Assembly: GCF_005405465.1 (NCBI RefSeq) | Contig: NZ_BJEC01000008.1 | Span: 25,023-89,022 of the forward strand | Direction: 5' to 3' | Source of the DNA: Weissella thailandensis | GTDB lineage: Bacteria; Bacillota; Bacilli; Lactobacillales; Lactobacillaceae | Length of the DNA stretch: 64,000 nt | Shown here: piece after piece, positions 16,911 to 25,791 of the stretch | Numbering within the stretch: position 1 is the first letter of the stretch | Layout: the number at the start of each line of letters is the position of its first letter | Position numbers and translations under genes: made by a program | Notes under the pieces: model-generated | What the model saw: the letters and a program-made list of their open reading frames with translations, nothing else | Databases searched by the model: none | Told to the model about the DNA's origin: nothing

Positions 16911-18352
16911 TGTTTAGTAAAGCTATTTTTAAACAGAGTGTACGTTCTAATGGAACGCTATGGCTCGTCATTACATTAGTTGCCAGTGCACTATTAAGTG
17001 TATTTATTGTTCAATTTGATCCTGAAGATTTTGCTGCGCTATCAAGTGCAGCCTCAGGAACAAGTTTTGATAGTGTCCTATCAGGGTTTGATTCGATCCT
17101 AGGAACGCTAGAAACCTTTTATAAGTCAATTGCTATTTTATTGGGGTTGGTCTACATTATCTTCTCTGCAAATAATTTAGTGGTTAACGAAGTTGATAGT
17201 GGCTCAATGGCTTACACATTATCAACACCAACAAAACGTAGTACTGTTATCTTTACGAAGATGGCTTACATGATTGGTTCAATCATCCTAATGTTTGGTA
17301 TTGTAACTGGTGTTGGTCTAGGTGTTTCTGAAGTCACACATCACAATGTTACAGGTGAGCCAATGACCGAAGATGTGAACGCAGCCGCAGATGCTATGGA
17401 TCGCAAGCCAAGCTATGTACGTAGCCACTTATACATGATTGAAGATGATAAGTATGCTGTCCAAGCTGGTGCCGAAGCTCGTAATATGGATCAAGAGGCT
17501 TATAAGCAATACCTTGATCAAGCTATTTTGCGTGACAGTTATGATGCAGCTGCTGAAAAGCTAACCGATAACCGTAAAGATAAGTATGAAGATACTGACA
17601 AGAGCAAGTCAGCAATCGAAATTACACAAGACGAATTATCTAAGAATCCTAAGTTAATGATGAACGATAATGATGCTTTGGAAGCTGGTGCTAAAGTCAC
17701 TGGACAAAGCGTAAGTGATTACCGTAATTCTATTAATGACGAGATTAAGAATGATAGTGCTGACAAGCAAAAAGAACTTGAAAAGAGTTTGCCAGCCAGC
17801 CCATCAATTATCATGTCAACAGCTCAAACAGCTGGTGCTAAAGCTTTGAACACATCAGAAAGCAATATTAGTGATAATATGAGCTTGCTAAAGGATGACA
17901 AGGCCATTAAGGCTGCTTCAGAGGCAACTAAGGTACCTGAAGATCAATTAAAGACATTAATTGACTCATCACAAGTCAGCGCTGCTTTGAAGTCTGATGA
18001 ATCATTAGAGTTCGATGTTGAGACATTTACATGGTTGAACGTTGGTGCTTGCTTGCTAATCTTAGCAATGGGAAGTATTTCATTCTTTGCAAGTACCCTA
18101 TTTAACCGTTCAAATCAAGCCATGGTTCTTGGTGCCGGTCTACCATTCGCATTCTTCCTAATTAGTTTGGTTATTCAACAAAGTGATAGTTTGGAAAACT
18201 TAAAGTACGTGTCATTGACAACTTTGTACCAAACAGATGAAATCTTGAGTAATGGTGATTTCGGTATTGGATTACTTGCATTAGGTGGGGTTGCATTTGT
18301 ATTGTATGCAGCTTCAGCGGTTATCTTCCAAAAGAAGGACCTACCACTATAA
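16910..18352 (+). CDS. ABC exporter permease with large extracytoplasmic domain
   Basis: A 480-residue membrane protein. Hydrophobic segments lie at about 17-36, 73-92 and 117-140, and three more after residue 375; between them is a hydrophilic region of roughly 225 residues, rich in Asp, Lys and Ala, presumably outside the cell. This layout fits ABC-2-like exporters in lactobacilli. The ATG overlaps the stop of the ATPase gene and GGAGGAGG lies just upstream, so the genes are translationally coupled. The substrate is unknown; TetR control suggests drugs or peptides. Confidence 0.82.
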   Translation: MFSKAIFKQSVRSNGTLWLVITLVASALLSVFIVQFDPEDFAALSSAASGTSFDSVLSGFDSILGTLETFYKSIAILLGLVYIIFSANNLVVNEVDSGSMAYTLSTPTKRSTVIFTKMAYMIGSIILMFGIVTGVGLGVSEVTHHNVTGEPMTEDVNAAADAMDRKPSYVRSHLYMIEDDKYAVQAGAEARNMDQEAYKQYLDQAILRDSYDAAAEKLTDNRKDKYEDTDKSKSAIEITQDELSKNPKLMMNDNDALEAGAKVTGQSVSDYRNSINDEIKNDSADKQKELEKSLPASPSIIMSTAQTAGAKALNTSESNISDNMSLLKDDKAIKAASEATKVPEDQLKTLIDSSQVSAALKSDESLEFDVETFTWLNVGACLLILAMGSISFFASTLFNRSNQAMVLGAGLPFAFFLISLVIQQSDSLENLKYVSLTTLYQTDEILSNGDFGIGLLALGGVAFVLYAASAVIFQKKDLPL

Positions 18353-18386
18353 TTAAATTCATTAGTTGTTAGCTAATAACATAAAG

Positions 18387-18425
18387 AAATCCCAGAATTC
18401 AAAACGAATTCTGGGATTTTTTTGA
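18387..18425 (+). terminator. Terminator of the ABC operon
   Basis: The stem AAATCCCAGAATTC / GAATTCTGGGATTT with a five-base loop is followed by a run of T. Confidence 0.9.
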
Positions 18426-18479
18426 TGCCCGATAAAATTTATTCAAAGTTACTATTCACTGATAATCAACGGGTAGCGG

Positions 18480-19361
18480 TTACTTTAAGAATGGTTCACA
18501 AACCTTCATACAGTAATTCCACAAACGTTGATCATTTTCGGAAGAATAATATTTACGATTTTCTTTTTGAATCCTTCCTTTAGAATCAAAAAACATTCCC
18601 GTTAAACCACGAACTTCATTTGAAGTAGCCAACCAAGCATTTGTCTGTCCTGGTGTTTTAGGATTTCTTATCATAGGCAACCATAAAACGATTAATATTT
18701 TCATCCATAATGGCCGATTTTTAGCTTGTTCAGAACCCAACTTCGTTAAAGCTGATCCCGGTTCCATACAATTAATAGTGACATTTTTAATGCCTTTTTC
18801 CTGTAATTCATTATTTAAATGCCACATTAGCCACAATACATACAGTTTTGACAGACCATAAGCCCGGCCAAATCCATAATTATGCTCTAATTCAATATCA
18901 TCTAAATATTGATCACTAGTTCCTTGGTTGTACGAAGCCGAAGAAACGGTAATAATCCTCCCGTCAGGGCTTTGAGTCAGTAAAGGTAGTAACAATTTGC
19001 TTAATAGTAATGGCGCAAATGTATTAATGGCCATTGTTTTTTCATGACCTTCAGCAGTTACTAGACGTTCTTTCCCCATTTGAGAACCAGCATTATTAAC
19101 CAACGTATCTAAATAACCATATTTTTCTTTGATATGTTCCGCTAGTTTTTTAACATCGGTCATTAAAGATAGGTCTGCAATAACACTATCAATATTTTCA
19201 TTGCCAGACTGCTCTCTAATTTCATTCACTGCAATGTTAACTTTTTGCTCATTACGACCATGAATGATGACATGATGCCCTTGTTTTGCCAAGGTTAATG
19301 CTGTTTGATAACCAATGCCACTATTAGCACCCGTAACTAAAATGTTCTTAATGTGCATCAT
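18480..19361 (-). CDS. SDR oxidoreductase (retinol dehydrogenase-like)
   Basis: A 293-residue SDR with cofactor motif VTGANSGIGYQTALTLA, NNAGSQMG, catalytic serine in TVSSASYN and YGLSK. It is clearly a paralogue of the gene at 19594-20481: both share HVIIHGRNEQK, LTGxFF and the C-terminal LWNYCMK(V/I)C.PFL. The GGGGGAAATG site fits the first ATG; the next codon is also ATG. A tiny membrane-protein ORF separates the paralogues. The substrate is unknown. Confidence 0.87.
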   Translation of the reverse strand: MMHIKNILVTGANSGIGYQTALTLAKQGHHVIIHGRNEQKVNIAVNEIREQSGNENIDSVIADLSLMTDVKKLAEHIKEKYGYLDTLVNNAGSQMGKERLVTAEGHEKTMAINTFAPLLLSKLLLPLLTQSPDGRIITVSSASYNQGTSDQYLDDIELEHNYGFGRAYGLSKLYVLWLMWHLNNELQEKGIKNVTINCMEPGSALTKLGSEQAKNRPLWMKILIVLWLPMIRNPKTPGQTNAWLATSNEVRGLTGMFFDSKGRIQKENRKYYSSENDQRLWNYCMKVCEPFLK

Positions 19362-19440
19362 TTCCCCCTTACATCACAAAAATCATCCGTTCATATTAAT
19401 AATCATCTGTATGTTCATTAAACTTTTGTCTATAAAAATG

Positions 19441-19542
19441 TTAACGCTCGGTCAAATCATAGATACTCTTTTTGTTTTCATTCAGACGATACAATAAAGC
19501 AGCATTCCCCAACAGGCTTATGATAAAAATAAACTTTTTCAC
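19441..19542 (-). CDS. Predicted 33-residue single-pass membrane protein
   Basis: A GTG start at 19542 is preceded by GGGGAG ten bases upstream. The peptide begins MKKFIFIISLLGNAALLYRL, a lysine-flanked hydrophobic helix, and ends with a charged tail NENKKSIYDLTER. It sits between two paralogous SDR genes on the same strand (52 bases after the first, 80 before the second), so it is probably part of the same transcript. No homologue is recognised; the function is unknown. Confidence 0.5.
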   Translation of the reverse strand: MKKFIFIISLLGNAALLYRLNENKKSIYDLTER

Positions 19543-19593
19543 GATAATCCATCTCCCCTTTGTTATCTTTGATTGTTTCTAAATAATCTGCAT

Positions 19594-20481
19594 TTAGTCT
19601 TCTAAAAACGGCGCACAAATTTTCATGCAATAATTCCAAATTTTCTGTTCTCTTGCTGGCGTATATTCCTTGGTTTCTGGTTCTTCCAATTGCTTTTTAT
19701 TATTAAAGAATTTACCAGTAAGTCCCTTCACTTCATCTGATGAAGCCAAATAAATATTAGTTACAGCACCCTTTTCTGGTGCCCCAAAATTACCGAGAAC
19801 AGGAATTTTAGAAACTGCCGAAGCTGTTTTATAAATGAGATTAACAAAAAATCCATTATCACTATCTTGACCAAACTTGGTTGCAACTGCGCCTGGATGA
19901 GAGCAGTTAACTGTCACATTAGTAATGCCTTGTTTTTGTAATTCAACAGCTAAATGTTGTGAATTCCAAATCACAAACAATTTAGAAATCCCATATCGTT
20001 TCTGTCCTGAAGATTCTTTTTCTAAGTTTAGGTCATTCATGTCTGGTTTTGCCTGACGGTGCGTACCTGAAGACATGTTGATAATCCGTCCGTCAGTACT
20101 TTTTTCTAAACTAGGTAGTAAAAGTTGATTTAACAAAAATGGTGCTAATACATTTAAGGCCATCGTATTTTCAATACCATCTGTTTCCCTACGAGTATCA
20201 TCCAATACAGCACCAGCATTATTGATCAATACGTCCAAATGATCATATTTTTGCTGAAATTTATCCGCCATTTGTTTAACTGCTGGCAGTGAGAATAAGT
20301 CGGCGATTAAGTACTCAACTTGTGCCTGCTTGGCTTGCTGCTTAATTTCTGCGACAGTTTGCTTAGCCTTTTGTTCATTACGGCCATGAATAATCACATG
20401 ATTTCCTTTTTTGGCCAGTTCTGTCGCAGTGATTTTACCTATTCCATCTGTCGCACCAGTGATTAAAATAATTTCACTCAT
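19594..20481 (-). CDS. SDR oxidoreductase (retinol dehydrogenase-like)
   Basis: A 295-residue SDR with ITGATDGIGKITATELA, NNAGAVLDD, MSSGTHRQA and YGISK, the complete catalytic set. It is paralogous to the gene at 18480. Its upstream region contains a degraded TetR gene and a TetR-type palindrome, so it was once under local repressor control. These SDRs often act on lipophilic aldehydes or ketones; the substrate here is unknown. Confidence 0.87.
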   Translation of the reverse strand: MSEIILITGATDGIGKITATELAKKGNHVIIHGRNEQKAKQTVAEIKQQAKQAQVEYLIADLFSLPAVKQMADKFQQKYDHLDVLINNAGAVLDDTRRETDGIENTMALNVLAPFLLNQLLLPSLEKSTDGRIINMSSGTHRQAKPDMNDLNLEKESSGQKRYGISKLFVIWNSQHLAVELQKQGITNVTVNCSHPGAVATKFGQDSDNGFFVNLIYKTASAVSKIPVLGNFGAPEKGAVTNIYLASSDEVKGLTGKFFNNKKQLEEPETKEYTPAREQKIWNYCMKICAPFLED

Positions 20482-20534
20482 AAAGCCCCTCTTCTTTTAA
20501 CTGAATAGTTAGTCTTTAATGATAAAAACAAAAA

Positions 20535-20643
20535 CTATCTTTTAATAGCTTTTATAATCATGTTACTTATTTGCTCTAATCCTTTGTCATCCAAGTACTG
20601 ATTCTTTAATGGCTTTAATCTTGTTAATATCTGTTGTTCTCAT
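20535..20643 (-). pseudogene. TetR regulator N-terminal relic
   Basis: From ATG at 20643 the frame reads MRTTDINKIKAIKESVLG and then stops; a shifted frame continues with DDKGLEQISNMIIKAIKR. The RTTDxxKIxAIKE start resembles TetR-family N-termini. Only about 36 codons remain and no helix-turn-helix is intact. A perfect palindrome of TetR-operator type lies just upstream, which supports the reading as the remains of a repressor for the SDR operon. Confidence 0.45.
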
Positions 20644-20652
20644 ACCTTTATA

Positions 20653-20670
20653 GTAACTAATCAGTTAGTT
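20653..20670. promoter_or_regulatory. TetR-type operator palindrome TAACTAA-N4-TTAGTTA
   Basis: An 18-bp site with perfect 7-base arms, in the style of operators of AcrR/QacR-like repressors, sits ten bases upstream of the TetR relic. With the repressor gene decayed, the site may be an orphan or be read by another TetR protein. Confidence 0.6.
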
Positions 20671-20752
20671 ATAAACAAGTAAAAGCTATAAAAAAGTCCG
20701 ATATCAATTGAGAAGGTATTTTTGACAAAATTAATGTGCAATTTAACGCCAT

Positions 20753-21427
20753 TTAGTCTTTGCCAGCCGTAATATAATCTAAAATCTTAAACATAACATC
20801 TTTATTAATAGTCGGAACTGACATATTTAATATGTCAGTTGCCGTTTGGCCAAGAATAGAACCTTCAATATACGGGAAATCATTAACCACCATCTCACGG
20901 ATATTATCGTCCTGAGGTTCAAAATGGAATTGTATCCCTACCACACGATGGTTCATGACAAATCCTTGGTTTTTAACCGCATCACTCGAAAACAGTAATG
21001 TTGCTTCTTTAGGTACCTCAAACATCTCTTGGTGCCAGTGTAATGCCAGCAACTCTGCTGGTAAATCTGGAATCACGTGACTTTGCAGATAAACAGGTGC
21101 CCAACCAACTTCCTTAGCCGGTGCTTCTGATACTTTATATCCTAACGTTTTGGCAATCTGTTGCGCACCATAACAAGCCCCAAACATTGGTACATCCTTA
21201 TCTAACAGTTCCTGAATAAGCTCTCGTTCCTGGCTGATCCATGATACATCATCATTTGGACTCATTGGGCCCCCTAAAATAATTAGTAAATCCGTTTCAT
21301 CAGCAGTTGGTAAATAACCAAATTGATAGGGATGATAGACGAATGATTGATGACCATTCACTCGTGCCCAATCCAAAATTGAATCAGGTCCTTCATTGGG
21401 CGTGTGTTGTAATATATTAACTCGCAT
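20753..21427 (-). CDS. Class I glutamine amidotransferase-like protein
   Basis: A 224-residue stand-alone GATase domain. The nucleophile elbow is FGACYGAQQIA, oxyanion glycines are in LIILGGPMSPND, and the histidine and glutamate of the triad lie in GIQFHFEP. Such proteins resemble the GMP synthase amidotransferase subunit but have no synthetase partner here; they may be gamma-glutamyl hydrolases or amidases. AAAAGGAG precedes the ATG. The function beyond glutamine or gamma-glutamyl chemistry is open. Confidence 0.85.
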   Translation of the reverse strand: MRVNILQHTPNEGPDSILDWARVNGHQSFVYHPYQFGYLPTADETDLLIILGGPMSPNDDVSWISQERELIQELLDKDVPMFGACYGAQQIAKTLGYKVSEAPAKEVGWAPVYLQSHVIPDLPAELLALHWHQEMFEVPKEATLLFSSDAVKNQGFVMNHRVVGIQFHFEPQDDNIREMVVNDFPYIEGSILGQTATDILNMSVPTINKDVMFKILDYITAGKD

Positions 21428-21475
21428 AACACTCCTTTTTCACACTAAAAGTCGTCATTAACAATATAATAATCA

Positions 21476-21718
21476 CTATTTCTTCTGATACTGACGGCGT
21501 CCATGCTGATTATCTTTCGGTAGCTCTTTGACATCTGGATAATAGCCCTGTCGCACCTGTCGTAAAAATTGATTACCAGCCATTACTTTGTCGCCAATAT
21601 AAAGTTTATCCCACTCTGATTCACCATACAAACTAGGCAACGAGAATTTTTCATCTGGTTGTATCTTTTGTAGGTTAGTGTCAAAGATATCAAAAATCGG
21701 CTTCATATTCTCTTTCAT
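21476..21718 (-). CDS. Small DUF1413-like protein
   Basis: An 80-residue hydrophilic protein. The segment KFSLPSLYGESEWDKLYIGDKVMAG followed by FLRQVRQG resembles DUF1413 proteins, which have the pattern sLFxGxEWxxLxxxxRxxLGxxFxxxV. GGGAGG lies four bases upstream of the ATG. It sits 49 bases upstream of the GATase gene on the same strand, so the two are probably in one transcript. The function is unknown. Confidence 0.65.
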   Translation of the reverse strand: MKENMKPIFDIFDTNLQKIQPDEKFSLPSLYGESEWDKLYIGDKVMAGNQFLRQVRQGYYPDVKELPKDNQHGRRQYQKK

Positions 21719-21802
21719 AGTGCCTCCCTAAGATAACAACATATCTTTTGATAAATATACTCAAATCAAATTTTTACACACTTACCAATGGTACCGGGCA
21801 AA

Positions 21803-22303
21803 CTAATCAAAATCCACGACAACCATCTCATGCCGTGAACGCATGATAATTTTCAATAAATCATCATACTTAATAAATACAGTTGCTGTATTGGTATTCG
21901 GATGGATACCAATCGCATCAACATTTTGTAACTCTTTATCCAGCAAAACAGTCACTTGTTGTTTTGTATCATGCGGCAAACCCAGTGGTGTCACAAAGCC
22001 TGGCTGGAGTCCCAAAACGTCTGCCAAGTCCATTTCATTGGCAAAATTAAGCTTATTGCGACTCAACTGGAGCTGTGGTGCTAGAGTTTTAAAGTCAATT
22101 TTCTTATGACCAACAACGACACAAAGAAAATATTCAGCGGTCTTTCTCTTTTTAAGAAATAAATTCTTGATCACCGTATCATTCGGCAATTCTAATTGAC
22201 TTGCTTCAGCCATTGTCCAAACAGCATCATGTTTTACTTCATTGTACTGAATGTCATTTCCCCTTAGGAAATCAATTGCTTCTTCATATGTCGATAAAGT
22301 CAT
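21803..22303 (-). CDS. Prolyl-tRNA editing protein, ProX/YbaK-type deacylase
   Basis: A 166-residue free-standing editing domain that hydrolyses mischarged tRNA-Pro (Ala or Cys in known members). Family marks are AVWTMAEASQLELPNDTVIKNLFLKK, VVGHKKIDFKTLAPQL and the loop LQPGFVTPLGL. The start at 22303 is chosen because GAGGGGGG precedes it; the longer frame to 22342 lacks a site. It complements a ProRS without editing domain, but proS is not in this window. It is the second tRNA-editing protein here besides the one at 3924. Confidence 0.87.
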   Translation of the reverse strand: MTLSTYEEAIDFLRGNDIQYNEVKHDAVWTMAEASQLELPNDTVIKNLFLKKRKTAEYFLCVVVGHKKIDFKTLAPQLQLSRNKLNFANEMDLADVLGLQPGFVTPLGLPHDTKQQVTVLLDKELQNVDAIGIHPNTNTATVFIKYDDLLKIIMRSRHEMVVVDFD

Positions 22304-22428
22304 AAACGTCCCCCCCTCGTATATTTTGTTTATCCATATCACTATACATCACGCATCTAATTAAATAATTATGCTTACCTAGGATAACAATAATGGTTAA
22401 AATCTCCAATTTTCTTTAGTATAAAAGC

Positions 22429-23262
22429 CTATTTTTTCTTTAGTACCCATACACTTGCGATCCAAAAAATAACCAGTGCAATACCCAAGGTAATCCCTAG
22501 AGTAGTATGCCCTGCTTGTGTATTTCTAAGAAAATCACTGACTCCACCTGGCAGACGAGTCATAATACCAAGGATTCCTAAAAATAATGAAAAGACAGCA
22601 AGTGGCAGTACTGTTCTTTTGTCAGATTGTTTGAAGAAAATAATCATCGCAATAACCAGCCAAAATAGAATGATGCCAATTCCTAGTTTGTTACCAACAG
22701 TAATTTGGAGTGGTGTTGTCGCATACATTTGGATAAATATCATGGGCACAAGGCCAATCATTATCACCAACCATAATTTTAAAAACAGGACCCAATTCTT
22801 TGTTTCAGTCACACGTCCCCCATAGATGGTTCGACCCAAGTACTTAAGCCCCACCAACACAACAATACCTATATACAGGCCAGTCAATATCAGATTACCA
22901 ATATCAATCGATGGATTAATTGAAATCATACTTGGTAGTAACGCAAAAAACATGTACGCACCTACAAAATACAAAACAAGTTTAAATACTTCACCGACTT
23001 TTTTAGGGACTTGATGCAACAATTCATCGGCCAAGACGTGCGGATTTTTACCAAAATATTGTTCAGCTGTCATTCCTTCGCGTTGTGCATCAATGATGTC
23101 TTGTAAGATTTCAAGTAGATTTGATTCAATAGCTGCTTGATCTTTCATGAAGCTATTCAAACGCATGTAAAGCAAAAGATCACTGTAGTATTTCTCATTT
23201 TCTCCAGTTAATTGTTCACGTAACTGATTATTTTGTTTAATTAGGTTGTCTTCAATACCCAT
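22429..23262 (-). CDS. DUF1129-type membrane protein
   Basis: A 277-residue protein with a hydrophilic N-terminal part of about 100 residues (LLLYMRLNSFMKD, LLEILQDIIDAQREGMTAEQYFGKNP, typical of DUF1129) and a C-terminal half with about six hydrophobic segments. Its start lies inside the end of the PadR gene (11-base overlap), so translation is coupled. This PadR plus membrane protein pair is common in lactobacilli; the role is unknown but may concern the envelope. Confidence 0.78.
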   Translation of the reverse strand: MGIEDNLIKQNNQLREQLTGENEKYYSDLLLYMRLNSFMKDQAAIESNLLEILQDIIDAQREGMTAEQYFGKNPHVLADELLHQVPKKVGEVFKLVLYFVGAYMFFALLPSMISINPSIDIGNLILTGLYIGIVVLVGLKYLGRTIYGGRVTETKNWVLFLKLWLVIMIGLVPMIFIQMYATTPLQITVGNKLGIGIILFWLVIAMIIFFKQSDKRTVLPLAVFSLFLGILGIMTRLPGGVSDFLRNTQAGHTTLGITLGIALVIFWIASVWVLKKK

Positions 23263-23572
23263 CAGGATCTTCCTCCTCCACTAGTAAATTAACCGATTGC
23301 TGTAATTGATACCCTTCATTTATAAATTCTTTTTTGGCTGCTTGACCATCTTCAGTTATAAAATAATATTTTCGCGTTGGCTCGACAGCAGAAGCTTTGT
23401 TTTTTCCTTCAATCAACCCACGTTTTTGCATGGCCGTTAGTAACGGATAAATCGTCCCCTTTGGAATATCTTCTAATCCATAACTATTCATTTTCTTACT
23501 CAAACTATAGCCGTATTCTGGTTCCTTACTAAGGATCATTAAGATAACTCCTTGTAAAATGCCCTTTAACAT
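23252..23572 (-). CDS. PadR-family transcriptional regulator
   Basis: A 106-residue winged-helix protein. LQGVILMILSKEPEYGYSLSKKM and PKGTIYPLLTAMQKRGLIEGK, with a final YYFITEDGQAAKKEF, are the classical PadR pattern. It heads a two-gene operon with the DUF1129 protein. Two identical 21-bp palindromes upstream (23613-23633 and 23652-23672) are the likely binding sites, so it should repress its own operon. Confidence 0.88.
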   Translation of the reverse strand: MLKGILQGVILMILSKEPEYGYSLSKKMNSYGLEDIPKGTIYPLLTAMQKRGLIEGKNKASAVEPTRKYYFITEDGQAAKKEFINEGYQLQQSVNLLVEEEDPDGY

Positions 23573-23612
23573 TTGGCTTGAAATACCTTGTCGCGTGCGC
23601 TTTATCTCCTAG

Positions 23613-23633
23613 CTAGTATGCTTAACATACTAG
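23613..23633. promoter_or_regulatory. PadR operator 1: CTAGTATG-N5-CATACTAG
   Basis: A perfect palindrome of two 8-base arms with a five-base spacer lies 41 bases upstream of the padR start. A second identical pair of arms lies 39 bases further upstream. Position and symmetry fit autoregulation by PadR. Confidence 0.7.
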
Positions 23634-23646
23634 AAACATAACAAAA

Positions 23647-23677
23647 AACGACTAGTATGTAAAACATACTAGTCGTT
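23647..23677. terminator. Terminator hairpin containing PadR operator 2
   Basis: A 14-bp perfect stem (AACGACTAGTATGT / ACATACTAGTCGTT) lies ten bases after the MFS stop on the minus strand and is followed there by a T run, so it ends MFS transcription. Its core is CTAGTATG-N5-CATACTAG, identical in arms to the nearby PadR operator. Confidence 0.8.
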
Positions 23678-23687
23678 AAAACACTCA

Positions 23688-25073
23688 TTATTTTGCGGTC
23701 TTGTTCTTCATAAAGATAACTAACCAAATCAAACTGATTGCAACAATAACTGTACTAAATACGATCAAGTGACCGAATCCGGTAGCTGTCTGCGTGGCAA
23801 TTGCTGACTTTGTTGTCCCAGTTGTTTGAATAAATAGGGCGGCAACAGTTGTTCCAACAGCTCCGACGAACTGTTGCACCGTGTTAAAGATGGCATTGAT
23901 ATCACCAGCCTGTTGTGGCTTTACTTCAGCTACCCCGGCGGTCATAGCAACACTAAACGTTAGGTTTCGTGCCACTGTAAACAATGCGTAAACAACAGTT
24001 AAGCCAATCGTGGCAATACTTGGTGCCATCACTGAGAAAATAATCATGATAGCTAAGAAAGCAAGTGAGCCCCAAGTTAACGGCTTATTTGCCCCTAAAC
24101 GATCGTACATTGCTCCGTAAATGGGGTTAACTAATGAACCTAGCAATGAACCAGGCATTAGAATCAAACCGGCAATCATCGTTGTCGTACCAAGCGTTAA
24201 TTGACTGTATTGTGGTACAGCAAAATTAACAGCTAAGTTGATAACTTGTGACGTTGCATAAATCAATAATGCCATCACAACAGCTTTACTACGGAACACA
24301 CTGATATCAACTAATTGGTTCTCTGCATTTTTAGCAACCTTGATAAATCCGGCCATAGCAATAATAGCTACCAAAGCTAAAATAATAATAGTTGCTGTTA
24401 ATTTACCTGATTGCAATTTTCCTAGTGCTAAGATAGCTGATACTAAGGAAATACCAATCAAAGCAAATTGTCCATAAGCAAATTGATTATTTGACTTTGG
24501 CTTTTGTTTATCTAAGTTAAACCAACCAATTAATAATGAAATAACTACTACGGGTAAAAAAATCATAAAGATAGCTCGCCAACCCAATGTATACGTAACA
24601 ACTCCTCCGTAAACCGGACCTAATGCTGGTGCCAAAGAAATAATCAATGTTCCAAAGCCCATGTATTTACCAAGTTGTGACATTGGCACACTAGTAAAAA
24701 TAATATTAAAGACTAGTGGCAAAGCAAACCCTGTTCCGACCGCCATAATTAGTCGCCCCAATAATAATAGCCAAAAGTTTTGGGCAACAATGGCGATAAC
24801 ATCTCCCAATACAAAGGCAATACAACCAATCATATAGGTTTGTCGCTTACTTAAAATTGCATTGAAATGTGCTGATGTTAGCATCATTAGCGTAACCACT
24901 AATAGATAAGCAGTGGTTAACCATTGCACTGTCCCCATTGGTTGATTAAATTACTGAATTAACTCTGGAAACGTCACATTCATTGATGTTTCCGTTAAGA
25001 TACCTGAAAATCCCAAGATTGCCGCTGCGACAATCGACCAGATCACTTTAGGTGAAACTTTTTCTTCGTTCAT
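23688..25073 (-). pseudogene. MFS drug transporter (DHA2/EmrB type) with in-frame stop
   Basis: The true start is ATG at 25073 with AGGAGG four bases upstream; it would give a 461-residue transporter of the 14-helix drug/H+ antiporter type. After 40 codons (ending in FPELIQ) a TAA occurs at 24951-24953, where CAA would restore LIQQFNQPMGTVQWLTTAYLLV. The remaining frame is intact, with GRLIMAVGTGFALPL and LAPALGPVYGG (motif C). An internal start at 24938 has no ribosome binding site. It is probably inactive, or recently inactivated. Confidence 0.8.
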
Positions 25074-25156
25074 AACTCCTCCTACTTTTTAAAAGTGCCT
25101 GATTTCTATTTAAGCACACTTTATGGTAGTGCGTAAGTATCTTTTGTGTTACAAAA

Positions 25157-25188
25157 AACTTTTCCTAGCCGTTAAGCTAGGAAAAGTT
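25157..25188 (-). terminator. Terminator of the LysM gene
   Basis: The stem AACTTTTCCTAGC / GCTAGGAAAAGTT is followed on the minus strand by a run of T. It ends 16 bases from the LysM stop codon. Confidence 0.8.
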
Positions 25189-25203
25189 AATAAGAGGCTA
25201 ATT

Positions 25204-25617
25204 TTATGAAGGACTTTTGATTTTCAACTTCTGTCCATCAACCAAGTTTTCTAAGTCAGCTGATGGGTTAAGATCCTGTAGTTCATCAACCGTTAAGCCG
25301 TATTTATTGGCAATTGAATACCCAGTTTCACCGACTTGGACAGTAATTTTCTTCTTAGAAGATGTTGTCGACTTACTACTTGACGTTGAACTATCTACTG
25401 AGCTACTCGTCGATGATGACTGACTTGAACTTGATGCACGACTACTACTGTTAGCGCTCGATTTACTTGAACTTGAAACTGCCGTTTGTTGTGTATCATT
25501 CTTATTAGTTAAGGCACCATATACAACTGGTATTGAAATTCCAATCAGAAATAGTACGACATAACCAATTAGAATAACGGTCCAAAATTTAACCCGTGAC
25601 GGACGTTTTGATTTCAT
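25204..25617 (-). CDS. Membrane-anchored LysM protein
   Basis: A 137-residue protein. A cytoplasmic basic N-terminus (KSKRPSRVKF) precedes one transmembrane helix (residues about 12-35), then a serine-rich linker of about 45 residues, and a C-terminal LysM domain (VQVGETGYSIANKYGLTVDELQDLNP) for binding peptidoglycan. It has no catalytic domain. The likely role is anchoring or sensing at the cell wall. It stands alone, divergent from the YihY gene. Confidence 0.85.
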   Translation of the reverse strand: MKSKRPSRVKFWTVILIGYVVLFLIGISIPVVYGALTNKNDTQQTAVSSSSKSSANSSSRASSSSQSSSTSSSVDSSTSSSKSTTSSKKKITVQVGETGYSIANKYGLTVDELQDLNPSADLENLVDGQKLKIKSPS

Positions 25618-25791
25618 AATCTCTCACCTTTGTTAATTATTGTGAATAGCGTAACATGAATACTGATATTCTGCATTTACCTTACAATTTTAGACTTATA
25701 TTGCGGTTAAAAAACAATTAATTGTACGAACCACCCATTTGTTTGATAAAATTAAATGATTATGGTCAATTTTATCAGGAGAATTGAAGTC

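Noticed and set aside
24936..24938. ATG at 24938 as true start of the MFS transporter
   Set aside because: No ribosome site, and it would cut away the first membrane helix; a good start and matching protein lie at 25073.
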